Below, one piece after another: positions 1 through 7,603 of a stretch of DNA of 64,000 nt (its first letter is position 1; the number at the start of each line of letters is the position of its first letter). Origin of the DNA: Cellulomonas sp. SG140 (lineage in GTDB: Bacteria > Actinomycetota > Actinomycetes > Actinomycetales > Cellulomonadaceae); assembly GCF_025770785.1 (NCBI RefSeq), contig NZ_JANZLA010000005.1:62001-126000 (forward strand), given 5' to 3'. The notes under the pieces were generated by a model, which did not search any database, was not told the DNA's origin, and saw nothing but the letters and a program-made list of their open reading frames with translations. The position numbers and the translations under genes are program-made.

Positions 1-507
1 GCGCGCTCCGCCGTCCGCCACCTGGCCGAGCTGGGCCACCAGCGGATCCTGCACCTGGCCGGCCCGCAGCGGGCCGCCGACGCGATCGAGCGCGTGCGCG
101 GCTGGCGCGACGAGCTCGCGGAGCGCCGGCTCGAGATCGTCACCCCGCTGCACGGCGACTGGTCCGCGGCCAGCGGCTACCGGCTCGGTGCCGAGCTCGA
201 CGTCGCCCCCGGGTCGGCGGTGTTCGTGGCCAACGACCACATGGCGATCGGTGTGCTCTCGGCCCTGCGCGAGCGGGGCCTGCGCGTGCCGGACGACGTC
301 AGCGTGGTGGGGTTCGACGACGTGCCCGAGTCCGGCTACCTCTACCCGGCGCTGACCACCGTGCGGCAGGACTTCGCCGCGCTGGGCGAGCTGATGATGC
401 AGAAGGTGCTGGTCGCCGTCGAGGAGCCGGACAGCGTCACGGTGGACACGCCGCTGCCGACGCACCTGGTGGTCCGCCAGTCCACCCGCGCCGCGGTCAC
501 GCCGTGA
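1..507 (+). CDS. LacI-family transcriptional regulator, C-terminal part (5' end outside window)
   Basis: The frame is open from the first base, so the gene begins upstream of the window. The visible 168 residues are the effector-binding (periplasmic-binding-protein-like) half of a LacI/GalR repressor: HLAELGHQRILHLAGP near the start, then VFVANDHMAIGVLSALRERG, the family signature VPDDVSVVGFDD, and the usual PALTTVRQ segment close to the C-terminus. The DNA-binding helix-turn-helix lies outside. The stop overlaps the GTG of the next gene by four bases (GTGA), so the two are probably co-translated. The sugar or other ligand cannot be inferred, because target genes are not visible. Confidence 0.9.
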   Translation, partial: ARSAVRHLAELGHQRILHLAGPQRAADAIERVRGWRDELAERRLEIVTPLHGDWSAASGYRLGAELDVAPGSAVFVANDHMAIGVLSALRERGLRVPDDVSVVGFDDVPESGYLYPALTTVRQDFAALGELMMQKVLVAVEEPDSVTVDTPLPTHLVVRQSTRAAVTP

Positions 508-1052
508 CGAAGGCCTATGCCGCGCTCCTGCGGGGCATCAACGTCGGGGGCAACAAGAAGCTGCCGATGGCCGAGCTGCGGTCGCTGCTGACCGACCTGG
601 GTCACGGCGACGTGCGCACCTACCTGCAGAGCGGCAACGCCGTCTTCACCAGCGACCACGACGACGAGGAGGCGCTCGCGACCCGGCTCCGGGCGGCCAT
701 CGGGGCACGCTTCGGGTTCGACGTCGAGGTGCTGGTGCGCGACCACGACTACCTGAAGGCCGTCGCCGACGCCTGCCCGTTCCCGGCGGGGGTGCTGCAG
801 GGCAAGCAGCTGCACGTCACGTACTTCTCCGAGCCGGTCGAGGAGTCCCGGTTCGCGTCCCTCGACCTGGCGGCGTTCCTGCCGGAGGAGGTCCGTCTCG
901 GCGACCGCGCGCTCTACCTGTACGCCCCGGACGGTCTGGGCCGCTCCCCGCTCGCCGAGGCCCTGGCCCGGTCCGGACCGCCCAAGGGCGTCGTCGCGAC
1001 CAGCCGCAACTGGAACACCGTGCTGAAGCTGGTCGAGCTCACCGCGCCGTAG
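504..1052 (+). CDS. DUF1697 domain-containing protein
   Basis: A 182-residue protein with the DUF1697 hallmark LLRGINVGGNKKLPMAELR at its N-terminus, the TYLQSGNAVF strand about residue 42, and the C-terminal SRNWNTVLKL segment. The whole family length is present. The GTG start overlaps the stop of the LacI-type gene (GTGA), which supports this start and translational coupling. The biochemical role of DUF1697 proteins is unknown; linkage to a LacI-type regulator may be incidental. The downstream gene is convergent and about 50 bases away. Confidence 0.85.
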   Translation: MTKAYAALLRGINVGGNKKLPMAELRSLLTDLGHGDVRTYLQSGNAVFTSDHDDEEALATRLRAAIGARFGFDVEVLVRDHDYLKAVADACPFPAGVLQGKQLHVTYFSEPVEESRFASLDLAAFLPEEVRLGDRALYLYAPDGLGRSPLAEALARSGPPKGVVATSRNWNTVLKLVELTAP

Positions 1053-1102
1053 CCCCGGGGCGACGCCGCCGAACCGCGGGCCACGGTCCGGCGGCGCGTC
1101 GG

Positions 1103-1414
1103 TCAGGGCTGCGCTGGCTGCTCCGTCGCGAGCAGCGTCTCCAGCCGGGCGCGGTACTCCGCCTCGTCGATCTCGCCGCGGGCGAACCGCTCGGCGAGCA
1201 CGGACGTCGCCGAGCTCCGGCCTACCATCCCCGGCCAAGGGCCGCACGGGCCTCGACCAGCGGCTGCCCACCGGCGCCGGCGCGTCGCGAAGAAGACGAC
1301 GAAGCCGACGACGACGAGGAACCAGAACAGCGGGACCAGCAGGAACCACGGGCCTGGCCACCAGCCGCCGTACGCGACGGGGTGGGCCAGCGCGCTGGCG
1401 AACGTGGTGAGCAT
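1103..1414 (-). CDS. Small membrane protein with C-terminal SHOCT domain
   Basis: A 103-residue protein. Residues about 22-43 form one strongly hydrophobic membrane span followed by an RRRR stop-transfer cluster. The C-terminal 22 residues, FARGEIDEAEYRARLETLL, are a typical SHOCT (short C-terminal) domain, a helical hairpin thought to mediate oligomerisation. The open frame runs further upstream, but the ATG chosen here follows a GGGAGG ribosome-binding site at good spacing, while the longer N-terminus is low-complexity Arg/Ser/Pro. It lies just downstream of the two-component pair on the same strand; a role in that signalling is not shown. Confidence 0.75.
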   Translation of the reverse strand: MLTTFASALAHPVAYGGWWPGPWFLLVPLFWFLVVVGFVVFFATRRRRWAAAGRGPCGPWPGMVGRSSATSVLAERFARGEIDEAEYRARLETLLATEQPAQP

Positions 1415-1535
1415 GACGAACCTCCCGGTGTGGCGTGCGACCGGACCTCGGCCGCAGCTCCACGCTCCCTCGGCAGGACGGTCCCCGTCGTCGTCCCGGC
1501 GGAGCCTTCCGCACGCTCCGGACGGAGCACGAGAC

Positions 1536-2201
1536 TCAGGTCGCCCACCCCGGCCGGACCAGGCCGGACTCGTAGGCGGCGACGACGAGCTGCGCCCGGT
1601 CGCGGGCACCGAGCTTGCCGCTCGCGCGCAGCACGTGCGTCTTCACCGTGAGCGGCGAGAGGAACAGCCGCTCGCCGATCTCCTAGTTCGAGAGGCCCTC
1701 GCCGACCAGGACGACGACCTCGCGTTCCCGTGCGGTCAGCTCGGCGATGCCCGGCAACGGCGGCGCGTCGCGCGTCGCGCGCGCCACGCGCTCGAGCAGG
1801 CGGCGTGTGACGGTGGGCGACAGCAGCGCCTCGCCGGCAGCCGCCACCCTGATGGCCCGCAGCAGCTCCGCGGGCTCGGTGTCCTTGACGAGGAACCCGC
1901 TCGCGCCGTTCCGTATCGCCTCGCCGACGTACTCGTCGAGCTCGAACGTCGTCACGACGACGACGTGCACACCGCCCGCCCGGGCATCCGCGACGATGCG
2001 GCGGGTCGCCTCGAGCCCGTCGAGCCCCGGCATGCGGATGTCCATGAGGACCACGTCGGGCAGCAGGTCGAGCGTGCGCTCGACCGCCTCCGCGCCGGTC
2101 GCCGCCTCGCCGACGACGACGAGGTCGGGCTCGGCGTCGACGAGGGCACGCAGGCCGGCGCGGATCAGCTGCTGGTCGTCGGCCAGCAGCACGCGGATCA
2201 T
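1536..2201 (-). pseudogene. NarL/LuxR-type response regulator interrupted by an in-frame TAG
   Basis: The frame encodes a REC domain (ADDQ near the start, phospho-acceptor in VVLMDIRMPG, conserved Lys in FLVKDTEP) and a LuxR-type HTH starting ELTAREREV. At 1683-1685, between GEGLSN and EIGERLFLSPLTVKTHV, a TAG stops translation inside the recognition-helix region. The same frame then continues with perfect family sequence to a normal TGA at 1536-1538 (221 codons overall, the usual length). One base change from a Gln, Glu or Lys codon explains it. The ATG overlaps the kinase stop (ATGA). As read, the product keeps REC but lacks most of the DNA-binding domain. It is either a real loss-of-function allele, a truncated regulator, or a sequencing error. 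Confidence 0.85.
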
Positions 2202-3481
2202 GCCGCGCCCCGCGGCAGCTCGACGACGACGGCCCATCCGGTGCCGCGCGGCCCGGCGTCGACCGTGCCGCCCATCGCCCCCACGCGTTCCTGCATGCCG
2301 CGCAGGCCGAAGCCGTGGCCGACGTGGCCCGTTGAGTCACCCGGCGACGAGATGCCAGGGGAGCGTGCGCCGCCGCGGTCGGCCCTGCCGTCGTCGACCA
2401 CCTCGAGCCGCACGACCCCTGACTCCACCCGAACGCTCGCGGTGACCCGGGCGCCCGCTCCCGCGTGCCGGCGCACGTTCGTCAGCGCCTCCTGCAGCGC
2501 GCGCACCAGCACGGTCGCCCGGTCGGGGTCGAGGCCGGCGAGAACCGCCGGGTCGAGCTGGTCGTCCACGCTGATCCCCGCCGCGCGCGCCGAGTCGAGC
2601 AGCGCCGGAACGGCGTCCGCCGGAGCGGTCGCGGCCGGCTCGCGCGGGGCGGCCTCCCCCTCCGCGCGCAGGATCCCGAGCACCTGCCGCACCTCGTCGA
2701 GCGCGTCGACGCTCGTCGTCCGGATGTTGCGCAACGCGTCGCGCGCCCGCTCCGGCTCGCGGTCCATGAGGTGCAACCCGACACCCGCCTGCACGCTGAT
2801 CGTCGACAGCGAGTGCGCGAGGACGTCGTGCAGCTCCCGCGCGATGCGGAGCCGCTCGGCCGTGGCGGCCGCCTCCTCACGCGACACCCTGGCCGCCTGG
2901 ACCGCCCGCATGCGCTCGCCGCGACCGCGCGCGCCCTCACCCAGCAGGCCGCCGACCAGCAGCGCCGCAGTCCACAGGGCAGCTGCGGTCGGCCGTGCCG
3001 ATGCGTCCGTCAGGCCGCGCGCCACGATCGCGGCGATGCCGAGCCCGGCGACCGTCCACGACTCCCCGCGCCGCCCACGGGCGCCGAGGACCACCACGAT
3101 GACGACGAGCGGCAGCGGGACCGGTCCGAACGCGTAGCCGAGCCACAGGTACGTGCCCACCGCAGCCGCCGCGACGAATCCCGCCACCGCGCCCACGCGC
3201 CGGCCGAGCGCGGTGATGGGCAGGCAGGCGGGGGCGACGAGGAGCAGCAGGTGGCCGAGCCCGTCGAGCGCCCGCGGCGCACTCGAGAAGTGATCGGCGG
3301 CAGCCGAGCCCCCGAGCGCGATGGCCGCGAGCACGAGGGCCGGGACGATGAGCCTCGCGGCGCCCGGGCGGCGGCGCTCGGGATCCAGCTCACCGCGCAT
3401 CCAGGGCGGGCCCCACGGCCCGCCGCCACGCGTCCCGGGCGGCCCCCACGCGCGCTCGTCGTGCTGGCCCGGGTGCGGCAT
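2198..3481 (-). CDS. NarL-type (HisKA_3) sensor histidine kinase
   Basis: A 427-residue membrane kinase. Residues about 44-60, 73-92, 95-132 and 141-183 contain hydrophobic spans with very short loops, so there is no extracytoplasmic sensor domain. The HisKA_3 box ARELHDVLAHSLS places the phospho-accepting His near residue 218. The C-terminal HATPase_c domain shows EALTNVRRHA (N box), VVDDG and GHGFGLRGMQERV (G boxes). The stop overlaps the start of the response-regulator gene. The architecture matches DesK/LiaS-like kinases of actinobacteria; the signal is unknown. Its partner appears broken (see the pseudogene at 1536-2201), so its output may be lost or rerouted. Confidence 0.9.
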   Translation of the reverse strand: MPHPGQHDERAWGPPGTRGGGPWGPPWMRGELDPERRRPGAARLIVPALVLAAIALGGSAAADHFSSAPRALDGLGHLLLLVAPACLPITALGRRVGAVAGFVAAAAVGTYLWLGYAFGPVPLPLVVIVVVLGARGRRGESWTVAGLGIAAIVARGLTDASARPTAAALWTAALLVGGLLGEGARGRGERMRAVQAARVSREEAAATAERLRIARELHDVLAHSLSTISVQAGVGLHLMDREPERARDALRNIRTTSVDALDEVRQVLGILRAEGEAAPREPAATAPADAVPALLDSARAAGISVDDQLDPAVLAGLDPDRATVLVRALQEALTNVRRHAGAGARVTASVRVESGVVRLEVVDDGRADRGGARSPGISSPGDSTGHVGHGFGLRGMQERVGAMGGTVDAGPRGTGWAVVVELPRGAA

Positions 3482-3627
3482 GCGGCCACGCTAGCCGCCG
3501 GTGCCACGGCGGGCGTCGTCCAGAGGGAGCGCCCGCGCGCTCCGCTGGGAGTGGGTCCCGCTCCGCACGTCACGCCGCCGACCTGCTTGCAGCCACGGCA
3601 CTCCACGCATGGTCACCGCCGAAACGA

Positions 3628-3671
3628 CGAAGGGCCCGTAGCCCACATCGCTGCAGGTCACGGGCCCTTCG
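3628..3671 (-). terminator. Hairpin downstream of tRNA-Ser
   Basis: CGAAGGGCCCGT (3628-3639) and ACGGGCCCTTCG (3660-3671) form a perfect 12-bp stem with a 20-base loop, starting 13 bases after the 3' end of the tRNA on the minus strand. There is no strong U tract, as is common in high-GC actinobacteria. Confidence 0.7.
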
Positions 3672-3684
3672 GACATTCACGGGC

Positions 3685-3768
3685 GGAGGATGGGGGATTC
3701 GAACCCCCGAGGCTGTTACACCAACACGCTTTCCAAGCGTGCGCCATAGGCCACTAGGCGAATCCTCC
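3685..3768 (-). tRNA. tRNA-Ser (anticodon GGA)
   Basis: Reading the minus strand, GGAGGAT pairs with ATCCTCC as the acceptor stem. The anticodon arm is CACGC-TTGGAAA-GCGTG, with GGA in the loop. A long variable arm of the class II type follows, then GGGGG-TTCGAAT-CCCCC as the T arm. CCA is not encoded. Length is 84 bases. Confidence 0.95.
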
Positions 3769-3821
3769 TGGTACTGCCACGTGCACGGCGACCCTGGGCT
3801 GACGGGCCGACCGCGGCGGCA

Positions 3822-3827
3822 AGTCTA
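3822..3827 (-). promoter_or_regulatory. Probable -10 element of tRNA-Ser
   Basis: On the minus strand the hexamer reads TAGACT, 54 bases before the mature 5' end of the tRNA, which leaves a plausible processed leader. No convincing -35 is visible. Confidence 0.45.
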
Positions 3828-3879
3828 GCGGAGCCCCGGCGGTGCGCCTGACAGGTCTTCACCCGGGACCCCCGTCCCA

Positions 3880-3911
3880 CTAGAGCGCTCGCTCTAGAGC
3901 GAAAACTCTAG
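3880..3911. promoter_or_regulatory. Two overlapping inverted repeats: candidate TetR operator
   Basis: CTAGAGCG (3880-3887) is inverted at 3890-3897, and CTAGAG (3894-3899) is inverted at 3906-3911. The two palindromes share four bases. The second ends three bases before the TetR start codon, so a bound repressor would cover the transcription start. This is the normal position of an autoregulatory TetR operator. The assignment is by position and symmetry only. Confidence 0.65.
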
Positions 3912-3913
3912 GC

Positions 3914-4612
3914 ATGGCCGAGTCCACCGTGCAGATCCCCACCGTCGCCCCCGTCCGCCGCAGCCTCCGGGTCACCGGCAAGCGCCGCCCCGGCACCGCC
4001 GAGCGGATCCTCGACGTGGCGGGTGACCTGTTCGCGGCGGAAGGCGTCCGCGCGGTCTCCACCAACCGCATCGCGTCCACCGCCCGGATCAGCCCCGGCA
4101 ACCTCTACTACTGGTACGCCGACCGCCAGGCGATCGTCCGCGCGCTGTTCGCCCGGTACGCCAAGGCGCACTCGGCGGTGTGGGACGGGATCGACCCGGA
4201 CAACGTCACCCCGGAGCGCCTCGACCGGCTGGTCGCGGCCGGCGCGCGGATCACGGCGGACCACCCGTACTTCGCACGGGACCTGATCACGCTGGTCCGC
4301 GACGACGAGGAGCTCGCCGAGGCATACCGGGCGGTGCGGGTCCAGCGCCGTGAGCTGTTCGGGCGGGTCGCGCGCGGCTGGCGGGCGCGGGGTGTGCTGG
4401 TCCCTGTGGACGACGACCGGCTGGACCACGTCGTCGAGGCGCTGCTGGTGCTCGCCGAGTCGTGGTGGGCGTTCGCGCAGCTGGATGACGAGCGGCCCGA
4501 ACCGGTCGAGGGCGAGCGGTTGATCAGGGCCCTCATCGAGCCGTACCTCGCCACCGGCCTGGAGGGGGCCGGGCTCCCCTCCGTCCCGCTCGCGGCGGAC
4601 GCCGGACGATGA
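3914..4612 (+). CDS. TetR-family transcriptional regulator
   Basis: A 232-residue protein with a short N-terminal tail and a TetR_N domain at about residues 25-80: GTAERILDVAGDLFAAEGVRAV, then the HTH SPGNLYYWYADRQAI. The remaining 150 residues are a helical ligand domain of the TetR_C type. No Shine-Dalgarno sequence precedes the ATG; the overlapping inverted repeats end three bases upstream, so the mRNA is probably leaderless or nearly so. The stop overlaps the ATG of the nitroreductase gene (ATGA), suggesting a self-repressed two-gene operon controlling the redox enzyme. The ligand is unknown. Confidence 0.88.
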   Translation: MAESTVQIPTVAPVRRSLRVTGKRRPGTAERILDVAGDLFAAEGVRAVSTNRIASTARISPGNLYYWYADRQAIVRALFARYAKAHSAVWDGIDPDNVTPERLDRLVAAGARITADHPYFARDLITLVRDDEELAEAYRAVRVQRRELFGRVARGWRARGVLVPVDDDRLDHVVEALLVLAESWWAFAQLDDERPEPVEGERLIRALIEPYLATGLEGAGLPSVPLAADAGR

Positions 4613-5820
4613 GCCGGCGGTCGCGTCGCCGGCCCGGTGCGGACGACGACGACACTGACGGTGTGAGCAGACGAGCCGTGCTGGGGTGGGTGGGCGCAGG
4701 CGCCCTCGTCGTCGTCGGCGGGACGCTGGTGCGCGCCCAGCGCCAGGGACTGCTGGACCCCCGCACCGGCCCCGCGTACACCGCGTGGCAGCCGACGCAC
4801 CGCACCGGTGCCGAGGCTGTAGTCGCCGCGGCGGTGCTCGCCGCCAGCCCGCACAACCTGCAGAACTGGTGGTTCCGTCCGACGGCGGCCGCCGACGGCT
4901 CGGTCACGCTCGACGTGCACGACGACACCTCGCGGTCCCTCGGCGTGGTCGACGCGCACCGCCGCGAGGCGCACCTGGGCATCGGCGCCGCCGTGGCCAA
5001 CGCCGAGGTCGCGGCCCCGGCGCTCGGCTTCGACACCCGGCTGACCGTGCGGCCCGCGGCCGACGACGAGACGCTGCTGGCCCGCCTCGTCCTCACCCCG
5101 CGCACGCCCGCCGATCCGGACCCGCTGGCCCAGGCGATCTGGCACCGGCACTCGGACCGCGGTGCGTACCCGCCGGAGGAGCCGTCGGCCGATCTGCTGG
5201 GCCGCCTGCGCGCCACCGCGCTGGACGGGAGCACCGGTGTGGACCTCGTCTGGATCACCACCCCTGACCAGCGGCAACGCCTCGGCACGCTGCTCGTCGA
5301 CGCCGCCACCGCCCTGACCGCCGACCACCAGATGAGCGTCGACAACGCGGAGCTGATCCGGTACGACCACCAGCAGGTGGAGCGGTACGGCGACGGTCTC
5401 ACCATCGACGCGCAGGCCCTGTCACCGTTCCTCGAGGTGGCCGCCCAGCTGCTGCCGGCCACGTCGCGCACGCAGGGCGACAACTCCTGGGTCCGGTCCA
5501 CGCGGGACGTGCACACCGCGACGGCGCGTGCCTACGGGCTCGTCGTCGGCGACCGCAGCGACCCGGCCACCCGGGTGCACGCCGGCCGTGTGCTGCAGCG
5601 GCTGCACCTGGCCCTGGTCGCGGAGGGATGGGCGATGCAGCATATGAACCAGGCGGTGGAGATGGCCGAGCGGGACGCCGCGCTGGGGACGGCGGACCGG
5701 TTCGACGGACCGCTGACGCAGCTCGCCGGTGGACAGGTGATCGCGGCGCTCCGGATGGGCCGACCGAGCGGTCGGGCGGTCGCGAGCCCTCGTCGTCCGT
5801 TGGCCGACGTGCTGCGCTGA
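4609..5820 (+). CDS. Acg-family nitroreductase-fold protein with twin-arginine-like N-terminus
   Basis: A 403-residue protein. SRRAVLGWVGAGALVVVGGTL (residues about 20-40) looks like a Tat signal or a membrane anchor. SPHNLQNWWFRP corresponds to the FMN-contacting SPSxHNxQPW motif of the Acg/Rv3131 nitroreductase-like family of actinobacteria; WHRHSDRGAYPPEEP and the C-terminal EGWAMQHMNQAVEM also fit that family. Acg proteins bind flavin but are usually not active nitroreductases, and in mycobacteria belong to the dormancy regulon (family knowledge). The gene is coupled to TetR upstream and ends about 60 bases before the SRP RNA. Export is an inference from the N-terminus. Confidence 0.8.
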   Translation: MSRRSRRRPGADDDDTDGVSRRAVLGWVGAGALVVVGGTLVRAQRQGLLDPRTGPAYTAWQPTHRTGAEAVVAAAVLAASPHNLQNWWFRPTAAADGSVTLDVHDDTSRSLGVVDAHRREAHLGIGAAVANAEVAAPALGFDTRLTVRPAADDETLLARLVLTPRTPADPDPLAQAIWHRHSDRGAYPPEEPSADLLGRLRATALDGSTGVDLVWITTPDQRQRLGTLLVDAATALTADHQMSVDNAELIRYDHQQVERYGDGLTIDAQALSPFLEVAAQLLPATSRTQGDNSWVRSTRDVHTATARAYGLVVGDRSDPATRVHAGRVLQRLHLALVAEGWAMQHMNQAVEMAERDAALGTADRFDGPLTQLAGGQVIAALRMGRPSGRAVASPRRPLADVLR

Positions 5821-5869
5821 GCCGGCGCCGGTCGAGCAGGGGGCGACCGGCGCCACCCTGGCCCTGCCC

Positions 5870-5875
5870 TAGACT
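5870..5875 (+). promoter_or_regulatory. -10 element of the SRP RNA gene
   Basis: TAGACT lies seven bases upstream of the predicted 5' end of the RNA. No good -35 is visible. Confidence 0.6.
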
Positions 5876-5881
5876 GGGGGC

Positions 5882-5971
5882 AGACCCCTCGTGCGGCGTC
5901 ATCTCGCTGAACTCCCCCAGGGCCGGAAGGCAGCAAGGGCAGGTGAGCTCTGGCGGGTGTGCGGGGGGTCC
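5882..5971 (+). ncRNA. ffs: Bacterial signal recognition particle RNA (small type)
   Basis: The sequence begins GACCCC and ends GGGGTC, which pair to close the rod. The apex carries the conserved helix 8 core, CAGGGCCGGAAGGCAGCAAG, with the GGAA tetraloop and the asymmetric loop that binds Ffh. The length of about 90 bases is right for the short 4.5S-type RNA. It is preceded by TAGACT. It acts with Ffh in co-translational membrane targeting. Confidence 0.93.
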
Positions 5972-6068
5972 TCTCATGCCCGGGCAGCGGCTGCCGGGGA
6001 AGCGGCCATCCGGCGCCATCCGGCGGGGTCAGCGGCCAACGGGCGTCGTCGGACGAACCCGAGCGCCT

Positions 6069-6545
6069 TCAGAGCTGCAGCAGCGACACCGGCGCGCAGA
6101 CCTCGACGATGCCCCGCCCGGCCTGCGGAACGATCCCCGGCTCGGGCCGGTGCACGCTGAACATCGGTCCGGCGAACCGGTAGCCGTTCCGGGCGATCCA
6201 CCGGCCCAGCGCGTCGAAGACGGTGTGCAGCTCCGGCTCACCGTCGTCCTGCCGGCTGCAGGCGACCAGCGTGGCGGGGACCTGGCGGCAGTGCACCGCC
6301 TCGGTGTCCTCGAACGGGCGCGCCACCTCGAGCAGCACCTCGAGATCGGCATTCCGGCTCAGCAGGAAGTCGTCGTGGTAGACGGTCAGCGCCAGGGGCA
6401 TGGCGACGGGCGTCGCACCGGCTGTGGCCAGCCCTGACCACAGGCGTCCCCACAGCACACCCTCGTCGGCGGCAGAGGGAAGGGTGTCCCGGACGGCGGC
6501 CATGGTGCAGGGGGCCAGGGTGCGCGTGACGATCTCGGTACCCAA
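6069..6545 (-). CDS. GyrI-like / AraC-type effector-binding domain protein (TTG start)
   Basis: A 158-residue stand-alone effector-binding domain. It starts EIVTRTLAPCTMAAVRDTL, the usual first strand, and continues through PLALTVYHDDF, then EAVHCRQVPATLVACSRQDDG, and GPMFSVHRPEPGIVPQAGRGIVEVCAPV. No DNA-binding domain is attached. The open frame extends upstream, but the homologous part begins at a TTG codon preceded by GGAGG with seven-base spacing, so TTG at 6543-6545 is the likely start. Such domains bind drugs or other small hydrophobic ligands or partner proteins. A second, longer GyrI-like protein lies at 8506-9147. Confidence 0.78.
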   Translation of the reverse strand: MGTEIVTRTLAPCTMAAVRDTLPSAADEGVLWGRLWSGLATAGATPVAMPLALTVYHDDFLLSRNADLEVLLEVARPFEDTEAVHCRQVPATLVACSRQDDGEPELHTVFDALGRWIARNGYRFAGPMFSVHRPEPGIVPQAGRGIVEVCAPVSLLQL

Positions 6546-6697
6546 CAGGGGTCCTCCAACGGATGACCAGAGGCGAGCCGCACACCGGTGGACGGCCGCG
6601 CCGGTGGACACACTGTCGCACCTGCTCGCCGCGGCCTCCAGCGTGTCCATGCCCGCGCGCCGCCCGGTGGACGGCTGGCGGCGTGGTCGGTGGTCGG

Positions 6698-7603
6698 TCA
6701 GTCGCAGCCGGGGGCGTGCGGCTCCTCGTTGCACGTGGTGGCGACGAGGTGGGAGCGCAGCTCCTCGGCGGTGAAGGGCCTGCTGGTGCTGACCGTGGTG
6801 GCCGTGCCGGGGACGTCTCGGGGCGTCGGATCCTCGGCGAGGGTGAAGGTCGCCGACCAGGTGGTGGTCAGCGTGATCGCGTAGGTGCCGGTGTGGACGT
6901 AGGGGTGGGAGATGTCCGCCTGGGGCCAGGGCCGACCCGGGATCGTTGTGCTGATCACGGCGCCGTCGCCGAAGTCCCACCGGTAGCTGTGCGGGTGGGC
7001 GGTGATGGTCACCGGGGTGCCTAGGATCGTGGTGGTCAGCGTCTGGTCGGCCGCGCCGGCGGCGTAGACGACCGTCGGCTTGTTCACCAGCACCCACCCG
7101 CGATCCGGCTGGACCGTCAGTGCGCTGGGCGTCAGCGTCATCCGTCGGAACTCGGCCAGCACCATCTCGGGTGTCACGGTCGCTGCCGCGGCGCACGACG
7201 CCGGCGCCGTCACCGTCCACTCGCTCCACGGGCTCGCCGCATCCGCCCGGGTCCGCTGCCAAACCGGCGCCAACGTCGCCACCCCCGCCGCCTCGCACTC
7301 CGGCAACGGAGTGATGTCGTCACCGAGGCACGGGAAGAGATTCGGAGAGTCGCTGAGGTTCCGACGGCAGATGGGCGCCCGCAACCTCTCGACGAGAGGT
7401 TCGCCCGTTGTCGACGGTGTGAGGTCCCGAACTGCGCCGGGCTGGCTCGTCGCACCGGCGACGTCGACGTCGGAGCCACCCGCTCGCGCTGTGATCGAGA
7501 CAGGCGTCGAGGGGGGCCCGGCTGACGGATCAGCTGACGGATCACATGCCAGTCCCGCCGATACGAGTGCCAGCGCCGCGGCGAGTACCGGCGCAGCTGA
7601 CAT
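6698..7603 (-). CDS. Secreted or lipid-anchored protein with PKD-like domain
   Basis: A 301-residue protein with an N-terminal hydrophobic segment (SAAPVLAAALALVSAGLAC); the Cys could be lipidated, but the residues before it do not fit a classical lipobox well, so ordinary secretion is possible. Residues about 190-270 contain the PKD signature: SYRWDFGDGAVIST then HPYVHTGTYAITLTTTWSATF. Several Cys pairs fit an extracytoplasmic protein. The ATG overlaps the stop of the DUF6318 lipoprotein gene by one base (TGATG), so the two form a coupled pair. The function is unknown; a cell-surface interaction role is inferred from the fold. Confidence 0.78.
   Translation of the reverse strand: MSAAPVLAAALALVSAGLACDPSADPSAGPPSTPVSITARAGGSDVDVAGATSQPGAVRDLTPSTTGEPLVERLRAPICRRNLSDSPNLFPCLGDDITPLPECEAAGVATLAPVWQRTRADAASPWSEWTVTAPASCAAAATVTPEMVLAEFRRMTLTPSALTVQPDRGWVLVNKPTVVYAAGAADQTLTTTILGTPVTITAHPHSYRWDFGDGAVISTTIPGRPWPQADISHPYVHTGTYAITLTTTWSATFTLAEDPTPRDVPGTATTVSTSRPFTAEELRSHLVATTCNEEPHAPGCD

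Noticed and set aside
1683-1685. Recoded UAG (pyrrolysine or other) in the response regulator
   Set aside because: Actinobacteria of this type are not known to recode UAG, and nothing around the codon suggests a recoding element. A mutation or error is simpler.
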